A stretch of 16,063 bases of DNA from UBA4064 sp050179135 (GTDB lineage Bacteria; Desulfobacterota; Desulfobacteria; Desulfobacterales; Desulfatirhabdiaceae): assembly GCA_050179135.1 (NCBI GenBank), contig JBFXFK010000114.1, positions 1-16,063 on the forward strand, written 5' to 3'. Below, piece by piece: positions 1 to 8,266 of this stretch. Positions within the stretch are counted from its first letter, which is position 1. Each line of letters starts with the position of its first letter. The translations under genes and the position numbers were made by a program. The notes beneath the pieces were generated by a model. The model worked only from the letters and a program-made list of their open reading frames with translations. It was not told the origin of the DNA and made no database searches.

Positions 1-91
1 CTTTATCCGCTTTGGCGGCATAAGCGAGATATTTACGATTAGCTTGACTTTCTCCTGCAAATGCTGCTGCTAAATTTTCCATGGTTCCCAT
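1..91 (-). CDS. Rubrerythrin, N-terminal part (gene runs off the left edge)
   Basis: Read leftward from the ATG at 91-89, the 30 visible codons begin MGTMENLAAAFAGESQANRK, a classic rubrerythrin/ferritin-like N-terminus. The Glu in the AGES motif is the first di-iron ligand of this family. Rubrerythrins are cytoplasmic peroxidases (NADH/rubredoxin-dependent H2O2 reduction) typical of anaerobes; that role is family knowledge. A second Met lies at codon 4, but an AGGAG ribosome site at 105-101 sits 9 nt from the first ATG and supports it. The C-terminal rubredoxin-like domain, if present, is outside the window. The gene has its own promoter and is transcribed away from the rest of the window, so it is functionally unrelated to the glycan cluster. 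Confidence 0.88.
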   Translation of the reverse strand, partial: MGTMENLAAAFAGESQANRKYLAYAAKADK

Positions 92-125
92 ATGTCTAAT
101 CTCCTTTGTTTTAAAGTTTTAAATA

Positions 126-155
126 ATTATAGTGGATCACACAATTTTATTCCAA
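126..155 (-). promoter_or_regulatory. Sigma70-type promoter of the rubrerythrin gene
   Basis: On the minus strand a perfect TATAAT (131-126) lies 18 bp downstream of TTGGAA (155-150), a fair -35 match. The -10 box is 34 bp upstream of the rubrerythrin ATG, leaving room for a short leader with the AGGAG site. I see no clear PerR- or Fur-type operator, although the region around the -10 is AT-rich and partly palindromic. Confidence 0.6.
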
Positions 156-550
156 GTTCAAAAAATATAGCAGACCCCGAGGTTTTTCAAGGTCGGGCAA
201 AAAATATCACTCAGCCTTCTGGTATACTGCGGCTATTCCACCAAAGATCGATGTCGCATCAGGAAATCGCTGGTCTTGTTGCTGTCCGTTAAGAAACGGT
301 TGCACGCCTCCATGCGAATACGTCTATTCAACGGTTTTGGGGGGTGAGTTTTGCGGTATTGCCAAATTTCAAAAGACCCAAAACGCGACATGAACCAAGC
401 GGCAAAGTGAGGTAACTGCCACCATCTCACTGCAACCAATAAACCCAAGAACGATGATGGTAAAAATTATCCATATGCGATGACGTGAAAAAACTTTACG
501 AAAATCGAATAATGAATTATATAAAATTATTCGAGCATACAATCTCTTTT
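156..550. other. AT-rich intergenic stretch without a convincing gene
   Basis: About 400 bp between the rubrerythrin promoter and the inverted-repeat element. A 71-codon open frame on the minus strand (448-233) has no ribosome site, and its Trp/Arg-rich product resembles no family I know; it may be the relic of a decayed gene. The only structured item is the small palindrome at 506-533, listed separately. Confidence 0.5.
506..533. repeat. Small perfect palindrome next to the MITE-like element
   Basis: CGAATAAT (506-513) and ATTATTCG (526-533) form an 8-bp perfect stem with a 12-nt AT-only interior except one G. It lies 17 bp left of the large inverted-repeat element. It could be a weak bidirectional hairpin or part of the insertion target; nothing shows a function. 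Confidence 0.35.
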
Positions 551-841
551 TTTTGAAAGGTTTTTTACTTTTTCACAACTAAATTAAGACTGTATGATTT
601 TTTAAAATTTCAATTAAATTTCAGTCGAGACTTCTCGACTGTTGTCTATTTAAGACCCATTCTTGAGTCAGTTTGTAATTGACCAGGCGGAGCTATGCGT
701 TTTTGTTACTTGATGATCCAGCGTTTAAAATAAATATTGATACAACTGGACAGTCGCGAGTTCTCGACTGAAATTTAATTGAAATTTTAAAAAATCATAC
801 AATCTTAATAGTTGTGAGAAACTAAAAAAAACCTTTCAAAA
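551..841. mobile_element. MITE-like palindromic element, 291 bp with 91-bp inverted arms
   Basis: The left arm (551-641) and right arm (751-841) are reverse complements of each other over their whole length, with a 40-bp core that matches exactly (591-630 against the right arm) and only scattered mismatches and small shifts elsewhere. Each arm ends inside with its own short palindrome (CAGTCGAG...CTCGACTG at 622-641; a one-base-off version at 751-770). The 109-bp centre (642-750) carries no usable open frame. Symmetric length, AT-richness and lack of coding capacity fit a miniature inverted-repeat element mobilised in trans. A transcript would fold into one very long hairpin. I could not find a clear target-site duplication, so the exact ends are inferred from where arm matching stops. 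Confidence 0.7.
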
Positions 842-1086
842 TGTAATTGAATTTGATAATTTCAGAGAATTGATCTACAAAGGTCTTATCCATAGATTTT
901 TCCATAGATCATGCTTAATTTACTGCCTCATTTCGATAATGTTCATTTTTAAAAAAACTGTCAGGGGTCAGTTAAATCGAAAAGAAAAATCCAAAGGCTC
1001 ATGTTTTTATTCAATCCTCAGTCCTTAATGGCGAACAGATTGAATTTATTTATCATTAATAATATAAAGGTAGAGGAGTAGCGTTT
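842..1086 (+). promoter_or_regulatory. Leader region of the DUF4214/RTX gene
   Basis: This AT-rich 245-bp stretch must hold the promoter of the gene at 1087. The 9-mer TCCATAGAT occurs twice with 12-bp periodicity (889-897 and 901-909), and ATTCAAT (1009-1015) faces ATTGAAT (1039-1045) as an inverted repeat; both could be operator half-sites. A strong ribosome site GAGGAG (1073-1078) lies 8 nt before the ATG. The best-spaced -35/-10 pair (TTGAAT 1040-1045, TATAAA 1063-1068) would start transcription inside that ribosome site, so I do not accept it as the main promoter. Confidence 0.3.
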
Positions 1087-2358
1087 ATGGCGCAATATAC
1101 TGAAAGTACCTCTGAGGTCGTCGATACCTTGAAGGATTCTGGGCTCAGCGAAGAAACCACTTCGGCTATTGAAGCTCTTTTAGAAAATAACAGTACTGCT
1201 GGTCAGACAACCATACAGGCCTATGATGGCATGCCTCCGGACGACGGAACCGTTATCCTGACCGTGGGTTCTGGTCAGACATTGTCCGAAGACCCGGGTA
1301 CCCCAATCATTATTATGGATGCGGATGCACCGCCTGCAACAGTTACGTTGGATACAGATACCAGCCCCCGGATCTTTGTTGCCGGTTCTGGTGATGATAG
1401 GATCACTACGACGGGAGACGGTAACGTAAGTATTGAAACCGGCGGTGGAAATGATACCGTTATTACAGGTAACGGTGAGGATGAGGTCATTGTCACCGGT
1501 GGGGGAAACAGTAGTATTGCAACAGGTAGTGGTGACGATACCATTACACTGACCGGTAACGGTACCCCCACGATTGACGCCGGAGACGGTAACGATGTTA
1601 TTATAGTAAACACCGATCAGGGTTCTGCGACTGTTGACGGTGGTACCGGGTTTGATGATGCTTATGTGCATGATAGCCGTAGCGAACACTCAATTACCAT
1701 TGAGGACGGTATAGTTACTTTGAATAGTGCACCCATCCAGCTTGAGAGCGTTGAAGTGGTTCAGTACAACGACGGTATCTCCATTTTGGCAGATGGCGCC
1801 TCTGAAGCGGTAGTTGGGCGTTTGTATGAAGTCCTTTTCGATCGTGAAGCTGACCGTGGCGGTCTGGAGTTCTGGCTTGGAAAGCTTGAGGACGGAGATT
1901 CTCTGCAACATATCGCTGCTTCCATGATGGCGTCAGAGGAATATCTTTCCCAGAATGGATCTCAAACTAATTCGGAGTTTATAGATAGCCTTTATGAGGG
2001 TATATTAGGCCGTGAAGCGGATACTGAAGGCAAGGAATTCTGGTTGAACAAGATGTCTGAAGGTATGTCCCAAGCTGCGGTTGTCAGTGGTTTTGCTAAT
2101 AGCGATGAAGCTCAGCTTAAGGGCATCGACGGAACGGAGTATGTCATTAATATGAACTCCGAATTCCTGGACAACCTTTATGATAGCACATTCGAACGTG
2201 AAGCGGATACTGAAGGTAAGGAATTCTGGCTGGGCAAAATATCTGAAGGAATGTCCCAGGCAGAGGTTGCCGCTCATTTTGCTGAAAGCGATGAAGCCGT
2301 GCAGCTTATGGGCATCAACGGAACACAGTACGTCATTGATATTGACAGTGGACAATAA
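1087..2358 (+). CDS. RTX-like secreted protein with three DUF4214 modules
   Basis: This 423-residue acidic protein has three parts. Residues 1-95 are a helical then beta-rich head with no Sec signal peptide. Residues 96-195 are glycine/aspartate-rich RTX-like repeats (GSGDDRI, GGGNDTVI, GSGDDTITL, GDGNDVIIV) expected to form a Ca-binding beta-roll. Residues about 240-290, 297-346 and 358-407 are three DUF4214 modules with the signature (R)EAD..G.EFWL.K...G, the last two near-identical. RTX repeats without a signal peptide point to type I secretion; DUF4214 is common in surface and S-layer-like proteins of Gram-negatives. The start is supported by GAGGAG at 1073-1078. A strong terminator follows, so it is probably its own transcript. 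Placement directly before a glycosyltransferase cluster suggests it may be the glycan acceptor; that is inference. No type I transporter genes are visible here. Confidence 0.8.
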   Translation: MAQYTESTSEVVDTLKDSGLSEETTSAIEALLENNSTAGQTTIQAYDGMPPDDGTVILTVGSGQTLSEDPGTPIIIMDADAPPATVTLDTDTSPRIFVAGSGDDRITTTGDGNVSIETGGGNDTVITGNGEDEVIVTGGGNSSIATGSGDDTITLTGNGTPTIDAGDGNDVIIVNTDQGSATVDGGTGFDDAYVHDSRSEHSITIEDGIVTLNSAPIQLESVEVVQYNDGISILADGASEAVVGRLYEVLFDREADRGGLEFWLGKLEDGDSLQHIAASMMASEEYLSQNGSQTNSEFIDSLYEGILGREADTEGKEFWLNKMSEGMSQAAVVSGFANSDEAQLKGIDGTEYVINMNSEFLDNLYDSTFEREADTEGKEFWLGKISEGMSQAEVAAHFAESDEAVQLMGINGTQYVIDIDSGQ

Positions 2359-2378
2359 GTCATTTTAAACGCTCTATT

Positions 2379-2411
2379 CATCCCCGACCTTCGGGTCGGG
2401 GATGTTTTTTT
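2379..2411 (+). terminator. Rho-independent terminator after the DUF4214/RTX gene
   Basis: CATCCCCGACC (2379-2389) pairs perfectly with GGTCGGGGATG (2394-2404) around a TTCG tetraloop, followed by seven T residues with one interrupting A nearby (2405-2416). It starts 20 bp after the stop codon. It is one of the strongest terminator signatures possible and should separate this gene from the glycan cluster. Confidence 0.93.
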
Positions 2412-2414
2412 ATT

Positions 2415-4754
2415 TTGTTGAATCCAGATTTAAATCACATCGCCTATCTTCCTATAAGGCCCGGCACCAGCGCAGAAATACTTGCACAACAGACGATTGG
2501 TGCGATGGTTCAGGACCGCCTGGACGAGGCTGTCAGCAGCGCCTCAATCATGCACCATAACTATCCCAATTTGCCGGAAAGCTATGTTCTATACGCCAAG
2601 GCCCTTTCAAAAGCAGGGCGGTTTTCCCAATCAATGGCAGTATGGGAAGAGGCTGTTAACTACCTTCCCCTGAAGACAATATGGCTGGCGCAGGCTATCC
2701 AGGTTGCCGTGAAAGTCGGTAATGAAGAGGTGATCAAGCGTTTCTTAAGCCTGCTGGAAGGTATTTTTATCCATCCGCCGTCTGCTGGGATATTAGCTGA
2801 ATTGACCCGGCAAGGCCGCATTGTCAGCGGAAGCGTTGGCATTCACTGTAATCAGGTAATGGGCTGGACCTGGCTTCCCGTTGGAATGGGCCCGCGAATT
2901 GAACCCATAGGGGGTGGGGCGTCGTCTCCAACAATATTACATACGTCCATGCAAATCTGCGGAACCCACGCGTTGCGAAGCTTTGCATTGGCTCTGCCGG
3001 AGTCGAAAGATGCCTATTCCCTGCGGGTATTCAGTCCGGATCATAAGGACATTCCAGGAAGCCCGCTGACCTGCGAGCCGGTATCAAGTATCAGTGTAAG
3101 AAAAACAAACCGGACAGGGCGGCCGGTCGTGCTTATGCCGGTATATGACGATAAAAGGGCCACCTGGATTAGCCTTGCCAGCCTTTTGGCGAGTCAAAGG
3201 GTTTGCACCACCCCCTTTGATATCGTGGTCGTCTGGGATCATGGCCCGGACCGGCATTTGTTCCAATATCTTGAAAGGTTGGCCCGGTTTCAAAAGATAA
3301 AACTTGAGGTAACGCCACGAAATTTAGGATTTTTAGGCGCGGTGAATCATGGCTTGCGGCAGTATCCGAATCGGGATATTGTCCTGCTCAATGCAGATAC
3401 CATTGTCAATGGAGACTGGTTCGACCGTCTTCACCGGATTTCCAGGGCATGCCCCAAGGTCGGTACGATTACGCCCATGGGCTCTTTTGCCGAACTGGTA
3501 TCTTTTCCCTCGCCAAGAGACCCGGCGGATGTGACCTCGCGAAAGACAACAGCTAAAATTGATCAAGCCTTTAAGGACGCTGCGGGTAGACGTCCCTGGC
3601 TGGAGATTCCGGTGGGGGTGGGGTTTTGCATGTATGTGACCCGGGAATTGCTGAACCGGATCGGCGGCCTTGACGGCTATTGGTTGTTCAGCGGGTACGG
3701 AGAAGAGGTGGATCTCTGCCTGCGGGCGAAAAAGGCGGGCTTTTGCAACCTTGTCGCCCTGAACGTTTTCGTGGCCCATTTCGGTAACCGCTCCTTTGGT
3801 CTCCGGAAAAAGGCCCTGGTCGCACAGAACAATAAAGCGTTGTTTTCCCGTTATCCCGAATACGACAAACAGTACCGGCAGTTTCTTCAGGACGATCCTC
3901 TGCGCCCCCATCGCGAAGCGGTGAGCCTGAAACTTTACAGGCCCCTGGACGGTCCCCTGCATATCCTCTATGCCTGGGATAAGGACAGCCCCAATATTGA
4001 TTTGCTGCGGGAGGCGGGCAAACTGCAGAATCAAGCATGGGGGGCCTTGCTGATCCAAGACTTGGGTACTAAGACCTATGTTACACTCCAGGTACGCCGG
4101 GAGATCAAGCTGGCTGATACCCGGTTTATTCTTCCCCTTCAGTGGCCCAGCTTGAAAACCGCAATGGAACGCCTTTCCCCCACCTGCCTTATGTTGAACA
4201 GCCTTGCCGCCCCGGTTCTCAAGCTCGCACAGCAGCTCGGTTATCCCATGGAATTATGCCTGGGGCAATTAACACCGCAGCTTCTGAGGCTGTGGCGAAA
4301 CGGGAGCCCTTGTCCGGAAGACGCATTTAACATGATCCGCCGGGTCCATTGTCTGGACAAGGATGTGGCCGGCTGGATCAGCGCTGCCGGCATCAATGCC
4401 GAGGTGGTCTTACGAGAAAATCATATCCCGGTGTCTGAATATTTTTGTGCAGAAATACCGGCATTTCCCGCATGGCTGGTGCCGGCTCCCCGTCACCTGG
4501 AAGAGTTTCGGCGACTATGCAGTCAAGCCAGTCAGCAGAGCCGCTACGGTACGCTTTTTTATGTCCTGGGAGTTGATGATTTGTGGGGCAATACACCCAG
4601 ACCGGCCAATATCCGCCCCTGCCCACCTGTTGACCGGGAGAAAAGCACCCCTGCCAGGGCAATGCTGATCATTGGAAATGATCCGGAACAGATTCGTATG
4701 TGGTCAGCCTGGGCTGCTGACCGGAAAATTCCCTGCTACTTGAGCGTTGCATGA
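2415..4754 (+). CDS. TPR + GT2 glycosyltransferase with extra C-terminal domain
   Basis: The 779-residue frame has a TPR-like helical head (about 25-115), a short beta-rich module with a GWTWLP motif (about 135-225), a GT-A family 2 glycosyltransferase domain (about 236-490) and a ~280-residue tail without recognised motifs. GT2 hallmarks are PVVLMPVYDD at the start, the nucleotide/metal-binding LLNADT (325-330, the DXD position) and GYGEEVDLCLRAKKAG (428-443), as in rhamnosyl/O-antigen transferases. No signal peptide or membrane span is seen, so it should act in the cytoplasm. The TTG start at 2415 lies immediately after the terminator and lacks a clear ribosome site. An internal ATG at 2505 (residue 31) is an alternative and would leave room for a promoter (weak TTAAAT 2430, TATAAG 2453). 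The stop overlaps the next start as ATGA. Donor and acceptor sugars cannot be read from the sequence. Confidence 0.82.
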   Translation: MLNPDLNHIAYLPIRPGTSAEILAQQTIGAMVQDRLDEAVSSASIMHHNYPNLPESYVLYAKALSKAGRFSQSMAVWEEAVNYLPLKTIWLAQAIQVAVKVGNEEVIKRFLSLLEGIFIHPPSAGILAELTRQGRIVSGSVGIHCNQVMGWTWLPVGMGPRIEPIGGGASSPTILHTSMQICGTHALRSFALALPESKDAYSLRVFSPDHKDIPGSPLTCEPVSSISVRKTNRTGRPVVLMPVYDDKRATWISLASLLASQRVCTTPFDIVVVWDHGPDRHLFQYLERLARFQKIKLEVTPRNLGFLGAVNHGLRQYPNRDIVLLNADTIVNGDWFDRLHRISRACPKVGTITPMGSFAELVSFPSPRDPADVTSRKTTAKIDQAFKDAAGRRPWLEIPVGVGFCMYVTRELLNRIGGLDGYWLFSGYGEEVDLCLRAKKAGFCNLVALNVFVAHFGNRSFGLRKKALVAQNNKALFSRYPEYDKQYRQFLQDDPLRPHREAVSLKLYRPLDGPLHILYAWDKDSPNIDLLREAGKLQNQAWGALLIQDLGTKTYVTLQVRREIKLADTRFILPLQWPSLKTAMERLSPTCLMLNSLAAPVLKLAQQLGYPMELCLGQLTPQLLRLWRNGSPCPEDAFNMIRRVHCLDKDVAGWISAAGINAEVVLRENHIPVSEYFCAEIPAFPAWLVPAPRHLEEFRRLCSQASQQSRYGTLFYVLGVDDLWGNTPRPANIRPCPPVDREKSTPARAMLIIGNDPEQIRMWSAWAADRKIPCYLSVA

Positions 4755-6931
4755 CTCCTGAAAAATTTAAGACAACAGATCAAAGCGTTATTAAAGGCCG
4801 GATAGACGGAGTCGTCGGGCAGGGAATTTCGGGATGGGCCCTTCGCCCTTCGGATCTCGATCAACGCCTGTGGATTGAGCTGATGGTGGACGGTGTCAGT
4901 CTGGGTGTCGGCCGGGCAGAGCACTTTCATCCGGATGCCGGACCTTATGGCGACGGCTGCTACGGATTCTGGATTCCCATTCCCCCGGTGGTCCTGACAA
5001 TGGCACAGGCGGTGGAGGTTTTCGTGGCCAACACCGGCGAAACCTTTGACCGGCCTTGGGAATTGGAGAAAACGGCTTCGGGAACCAGTGAATTGAGCCA
5101 GGTTATGACGGACGGGGGGCTGCGGCTGTCCGGATGGGCCGTGGATCCGGATAATTACCGTAAAAGCCTTCGGATCAGCGCTATATTGAACAACAGAATA
5201 CTTGTATCGGTGCAGGCGGATCAGCGAAGGTTCCAGCCGGATAATACCGATGGTCATGGGTTTACCTTGACCCTGCCTCTGGACCTTGCAGACGGCAATC
5301 CCCACGAAATTACGATTCAGGATGAAAAAAACCGTAACTTGAACGGCAGTCCGGTCCGGATACAAACCTTTCCTGAGCTTACAAGCGACTGGCTTCATAA
5401 CGTTCAAATCACTGGGACGAACAAGGCGCTGCTAAAAATAATTCTTCAAAATTACGAAAACATGCTCCCCAAATCACTGGGATTTGGGCATTACCGAGAA
5501 TGGAAGGAGAATTTTCCCCCCAACGCCCCTGCTCTAAAATTAAAAGGCGTTGCCGTCTGTCCGGCAGAGGCCCCGGCATCCGAAATAGGACGCCTGGCAG
5601 CCTCAAATGAAGGGGTATTGCTGATGTGTGAGGGCACGAATCTTCTGCCCCAGGCACTTGTCCGGATGGCAGCAGCCCACCGCGAGAAACAGGCGGCCCT
5701 GGTGTACGGGGATAGCGAGATCGAAAAAGAAGAAACCATCCGCCCCCTTTTCAAACCGGCCTGGGATCCCTTTTTATTCTGCGGGTACGATTATTTGGGC
5801 CCTGTGCTGATCGACTCCCGGATCATCCGGGACCTTGACATACGGCCTGGAGAATCCCATGTTTCCCTGCGTACGCGGCTGATTCTGGCTGCTGCCGAAC
5901 ATCGGGTCGCCCATCTTCCGTTTCCTGTAAGTTTGTGCAAAACCGAAATTCCGGTCGACCCGGTCGAGCGCCGGGAGGTACTCCGTGACAGCGCCTTTTT
6001 GAGGACAACAAGCGCCCAGATAACGGCGCATCCGCAGTTCACATATCTGAACCGCCTCAGCTTTCCCCTGAAGCGCCGTCCCCGGGTCAGCATCATCATT
6101 CCCACCCGGGACCGGGCCGATCTTCTTGGCGACTGCCTTGGATCCCTCGGGCAGAAAACCGCCTACGAAGCCATGGAAATTCTGATTGTGGATAACGGTT
6201 CAACAGAAGAGAAAACTTTTGAGTTATTTCGCAGGGCTGAACAGCAAGGGGCAAGGATTTTGCCTTATCCCCATGCCTTCAACTATGCGGCCATGAACAA
6301 CCAGGCGGCAGTCGAGGCCCGGGGCGAAGTGTTATGTTTTTTGAACAACGACACCCGGGTAAGGTCGAGGGAGTGGCTTTTGGAAATGCTTTCCCTTCTT
6401 TTATTGCCAAAGGTGGGATGTGTCGGCGCCAAGCTCATCTGGCCCAATGAGCTGGTCCAGCACGGCGGGGTGGTTGTTGGCACCCATCAGCTTGCGGCGC
6501 ACGTGGGCAATGCCTGGACTACAGATGCCCCAGGGTATATGTACCGGAACCAGCTGACCCAGCAATGGAGCGCCGTGACCGCAGCCTGTCTGCTCACCTG
6601 GAAATCCATTTTCCTGGACAATGGCGGATTTGATCCGGTTCATTATCCCGTTGCCTTTAACGATGTTGATTACTGCCTGCGCATCCGGGAGTTGGGCCAT
6701 CAAATCCTTTGGACCCCCTGGGCGGAGCTTGACCATCTGGAATCCGCCAGCCGGGGCAAAGACCTTACCCCCATTCAAAAGGCCAGAAGCGACATGGAAT
6801 ATCATCATTTCAGAACCCGATGGGGGCATTATGATGATCCTTTTTATAACCCGAACCTCACTCTCAGCGCTGTTGTAGAGCCTTTTGATGGTCTGGCTCT
6901 GCCGCCGCGAAAACGAAAAACACGCCTATGA
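4751..6931 (+). CDS. Multidomain GT2 glycosyltransferase with two beta-sandwich modules
   Basis: The 726-residue product begins with two related beta-rich modules (about 15-80 and 122-195), each with an SGWA..P signature and ending in a (Y)GFW/GHGF plus LP/IP motif. Next is a degenerate GT-A half (about 265-395) with the VYGDSEIE...RPLFKPAWDP...YDYLG pattern typical of the first half of tandem GT2 proteins. A complete GT2 domain follows (about 445-690): PRVSIIIPTRDR, VDNGST (481-486), LNNDTRV (531-537, the DXD site) and FNDVDYCLR (636-644). Tandem GT2s of this type build O-antigen, capsule or S-layer glycans. The start overlaps the previous stop (ATGA, 4751-4754) and the stop overlaps the next start (ATGA, 6928-6931), so all three are probably translationally coupled. 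The C-terminus is strongly basic (RKRKTRL). The first GT half is probably non-catalytic or of altered specificity, because its metal motif is unusual. Confidence 0.87.
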   Translation: MTPEKFKTTDQSVIKGRIDGVVGQGISGWALRPSDLDQRLWIELMVDGVSLGVGRAEHFHPDAGPYGDGCYGFWIPIPPVVLTMAQAVEVFVANTGETFDRPWELEKTASGTSELSQVMTDGGLRLSGWAVDPDNYRKSLRISAILNNRILVSVQADQRRFQPDNTDGHGFTLTLPLDLADGNPHEITIQDEKNRNLNGSPVRIQTFPELTSDWLHNVQITGTNKALLKIILQNYENMLPKSLGFGHYREWKENFPPNAPALKLKGVAVCPAEAPASEIGRLAASNEGVLLMCEGTNLLPQALVRMAAAHREKQAALVYGDSEIEKEETIRPLFKPAWDPFLFCGYDYLGPVLIDSRIIRDLDIRPGESHVSLRTRLILAAAEHRVAHLPFPVSLCKTEIPVDPVERREVLRDSAFLRTTSAQITAHPQFTYLNRLSFPLKRRPRVSIIIPTRDRADLLGDCLGSLGQKTAYEAMEILIVDNGSTEEKTFELFRRAEQQGARILPYPHAFNYAAMNNQAAVEARGEVLCFLNNDTRVRSREWLLEMLSLLLLPKVGCVGAKLIWPNELVQHGGVVVGTHQLAAHVGNAWTTDAPGYMYRNQLTQQWSAVTAACLLTWKSIFLDNGGFDPVHYPVAFNDVDYCLRIRELGHQILWTPWAELDHLESASRGKDLTPIQKARSDMEYHHFRTRWGHYDDPFYNPNLTLSAVVEPFDGLALPPRKRKTRL

Positions 6932-8223
6932 AAAAAAGTATCCTGTTCATCCACCAAAGTTTTCCGGGCCAATTCGGCCGTTTGGCACAAAAACTCGCAG
7001 AAGAAGGACACCGGGTCATCGCCCTGGCCCTGACCCCCCAGGGCCAGGTGCCGGGTGTCAGCCAGATCCGATACAGCCTGAAACGGACCCCTGGAAAAGA
7101 TATGCCCTACCTGCTCAAGGAAACCGATGTCAAAATCCTTCGCGGTGAAAGCGCGGCAGACGCCATGCAGAAACTGAAAAGCCAGGGATTTAATCCCGAT
7201 GTCGTCTATGCACATCCCGGCTGGGGAGAAGCTTTGTTTGTCAAGGAGGTCTGGCCGGATGCCCGGCTTGTGGTTTATGCGGAATGGTTTTACAATACAG
7301 AAGGCCAGGAGGTGGGGTTTGATCCTGAATTCCCGCTCACTTCCGATGCGGATAAACTGCGCATCCACCTCAAAAACACCCCGTTTCTTCATGCCCTGAA
7401 CGATGCCGACCTGGCCATTACCCCGACCGAGTGGCAGAAGAGCCGTTTCCCGGCCTGGGCACAGGAGAAGATGGAAGTGGTTCATGACGGCCTGGACATT
7501 GCCAAAATCAGGGCAGCAAAGCCCGGTGCCCTTGGGATTCCGAAGCAGTCGGTTTCCCTGAAGTACGGGGATCCCGTCGTTACCTTCGTGGCCAGGCATC
7601 TTGAGCCGGTCCGCGGGATTCACATGTTCATGCGGGCCGTTCCCCAGATCCTGCGCAAGCGCCCCGATGCCCACATCGTCATCCTGGGTAAGGATGCCGG
7701 TACCGGATACACCGGATACGGCGGCATCAACCCCCTGGGCAGTACCTGGCGTCAGAGCCTTCAGGATGAATTGGGCAGGGACCTGGACCTTTCGCATGTT
7801 CATTTCCTGGGTACTGTCGATTATAAAGTTTACCTGACCATACTCGGCCTCAGTGCCTGCCATGTCTATCTCACTACGCCTTTTATCCTTTCCTGGTCAT
7901 TTCTCGAAACTGCGGCCCTGGGCGTGCCCATGGTCGCTTCCGGTACGGCACCGGTTCGCGAATTTTCCCGTCTTAACGGGTTGCACCTGGTAGACTTTTT
8001 CGATTATGCTGCCCTTGGCGCCAAGGTTGTGGACATTTTAGGGCAGCCGGTATCACGGACGCCAAACGACCTGGAAGATCAAAGCCTGGATAGTACGTTG
8101 CCCGCCCTTACGGATCTTCTGCTGAATCAGGCGGGTCCGATCCATAGCCCGCGCCCGGTCGTCAGCGCGCCTGAGCCTTTGCGCCCAAAGCCGGCGTCCA
8201 GGAGAAAGAATCGCAGAAGATAA
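6928..8223 (+). CDS. GT4 glycosyltransferase (Glyco_trans_4_3 + Glycos_transf_1 type)
   Basis: This 431-residue GT-B protein starts KKSILFIHQSFPGQFGRLA, the N-terminus of the family-4 'group' subfamily (Pfam Glyco_trans_4_3), with its HPGWGEALF motif at 96-104. The C-terminal Rossmann half (about 214-380) has FVARHLEPVRG and the donor-binding stretch PFILSWSFLETAALGVPMVA (318-337), whose Glu corresponds to the conserved EX7E region. Such enzymes transfer a sugar from an NDP-sugar with retention of configuration. No membrane span is seen. The start overlaps the upstream stop (ATGA). The last 15 residues are Arg/Lys-rich (ending SRRKNRRR), like the tail of the preceding GT, and might help dock to acidic lipids or partners. 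The ORF closes 43 bp before the next ATG. Confidence 0.9.
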   Translation: MKKSILFIHQSFPGQFGRLAQKLAEEGHRVIALALTPQGQVPGVSQIRYSLKRTPGKDMPYLLKETDVKILRGESAADAMQKLKSQGFNPDVVYAHPGWGEALFVKEVWPDARLVVYAEWFYNTEGQEVGFDPEFPLTSDADKLRIHLKNTPFLHALNDADLAITPTEWQKSRFPAWAQEKMEVVHDGLDIAKIRAAKPGALGIPKQSVSLKYGDPVVTFVARHLEPVRGIHMFMRAVPQILRKRPDAHIVILGKDAGTGYTGYGGINPLGSTWRQSLQDELGRDLDLSHVHFLGTVDYKVYLTILGLSACHVYLTTPFILSWSFLETAALGVPMVASGTAPVREFSRLNGLHLVDFFDYAALGAKVVDILGQPVSRTPNDLEDQSLDSTLPALTDLLLNQAGPIHSPRPVVSAPEPLRPKPASRRKNRRR

Positions 8224-8266
8224 TTCTCATTACTCATTACCCATAACACCGCAGGAATTGGTTCTT

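Noticed and set aside
92..292. A 66-codon plus-strand frame
   Set aside because: It overlaps the rubrerythrin ribosome site and promoter on the other strand and has no coding character.
233..448. A 71-codon minus-strand frame rich in Trp and Arg
   Set aside because: No ribosome site and no family resemblance; at most a relic.
1040..1068. TTGAAT-17 bp-TATAAA as promoter of the DUF4214/RTX gene
   Set aside because: Transcription would start at about 1075, within the ribosome site, leaving a non-functional leader.
3333..4058. A 241-codon minus-strand frame
   Set aside because: It is a shadow of the GT2 domain on the plus strand, with no ribosome site or domain.
6844..7863. A 339-codon minus-strand frame
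   Set aside because: It lies opposite the GT4 gene, which has clear family motifs and coupled translation; the minus product resembles nothing.
8258..8266. TTG 8258 as start of the sulfotransferase-like gene
   Set aside because: ATG 8267 is better spaced from AGGA (8253-8256) and fits the MKMLCITG start of related proteins.
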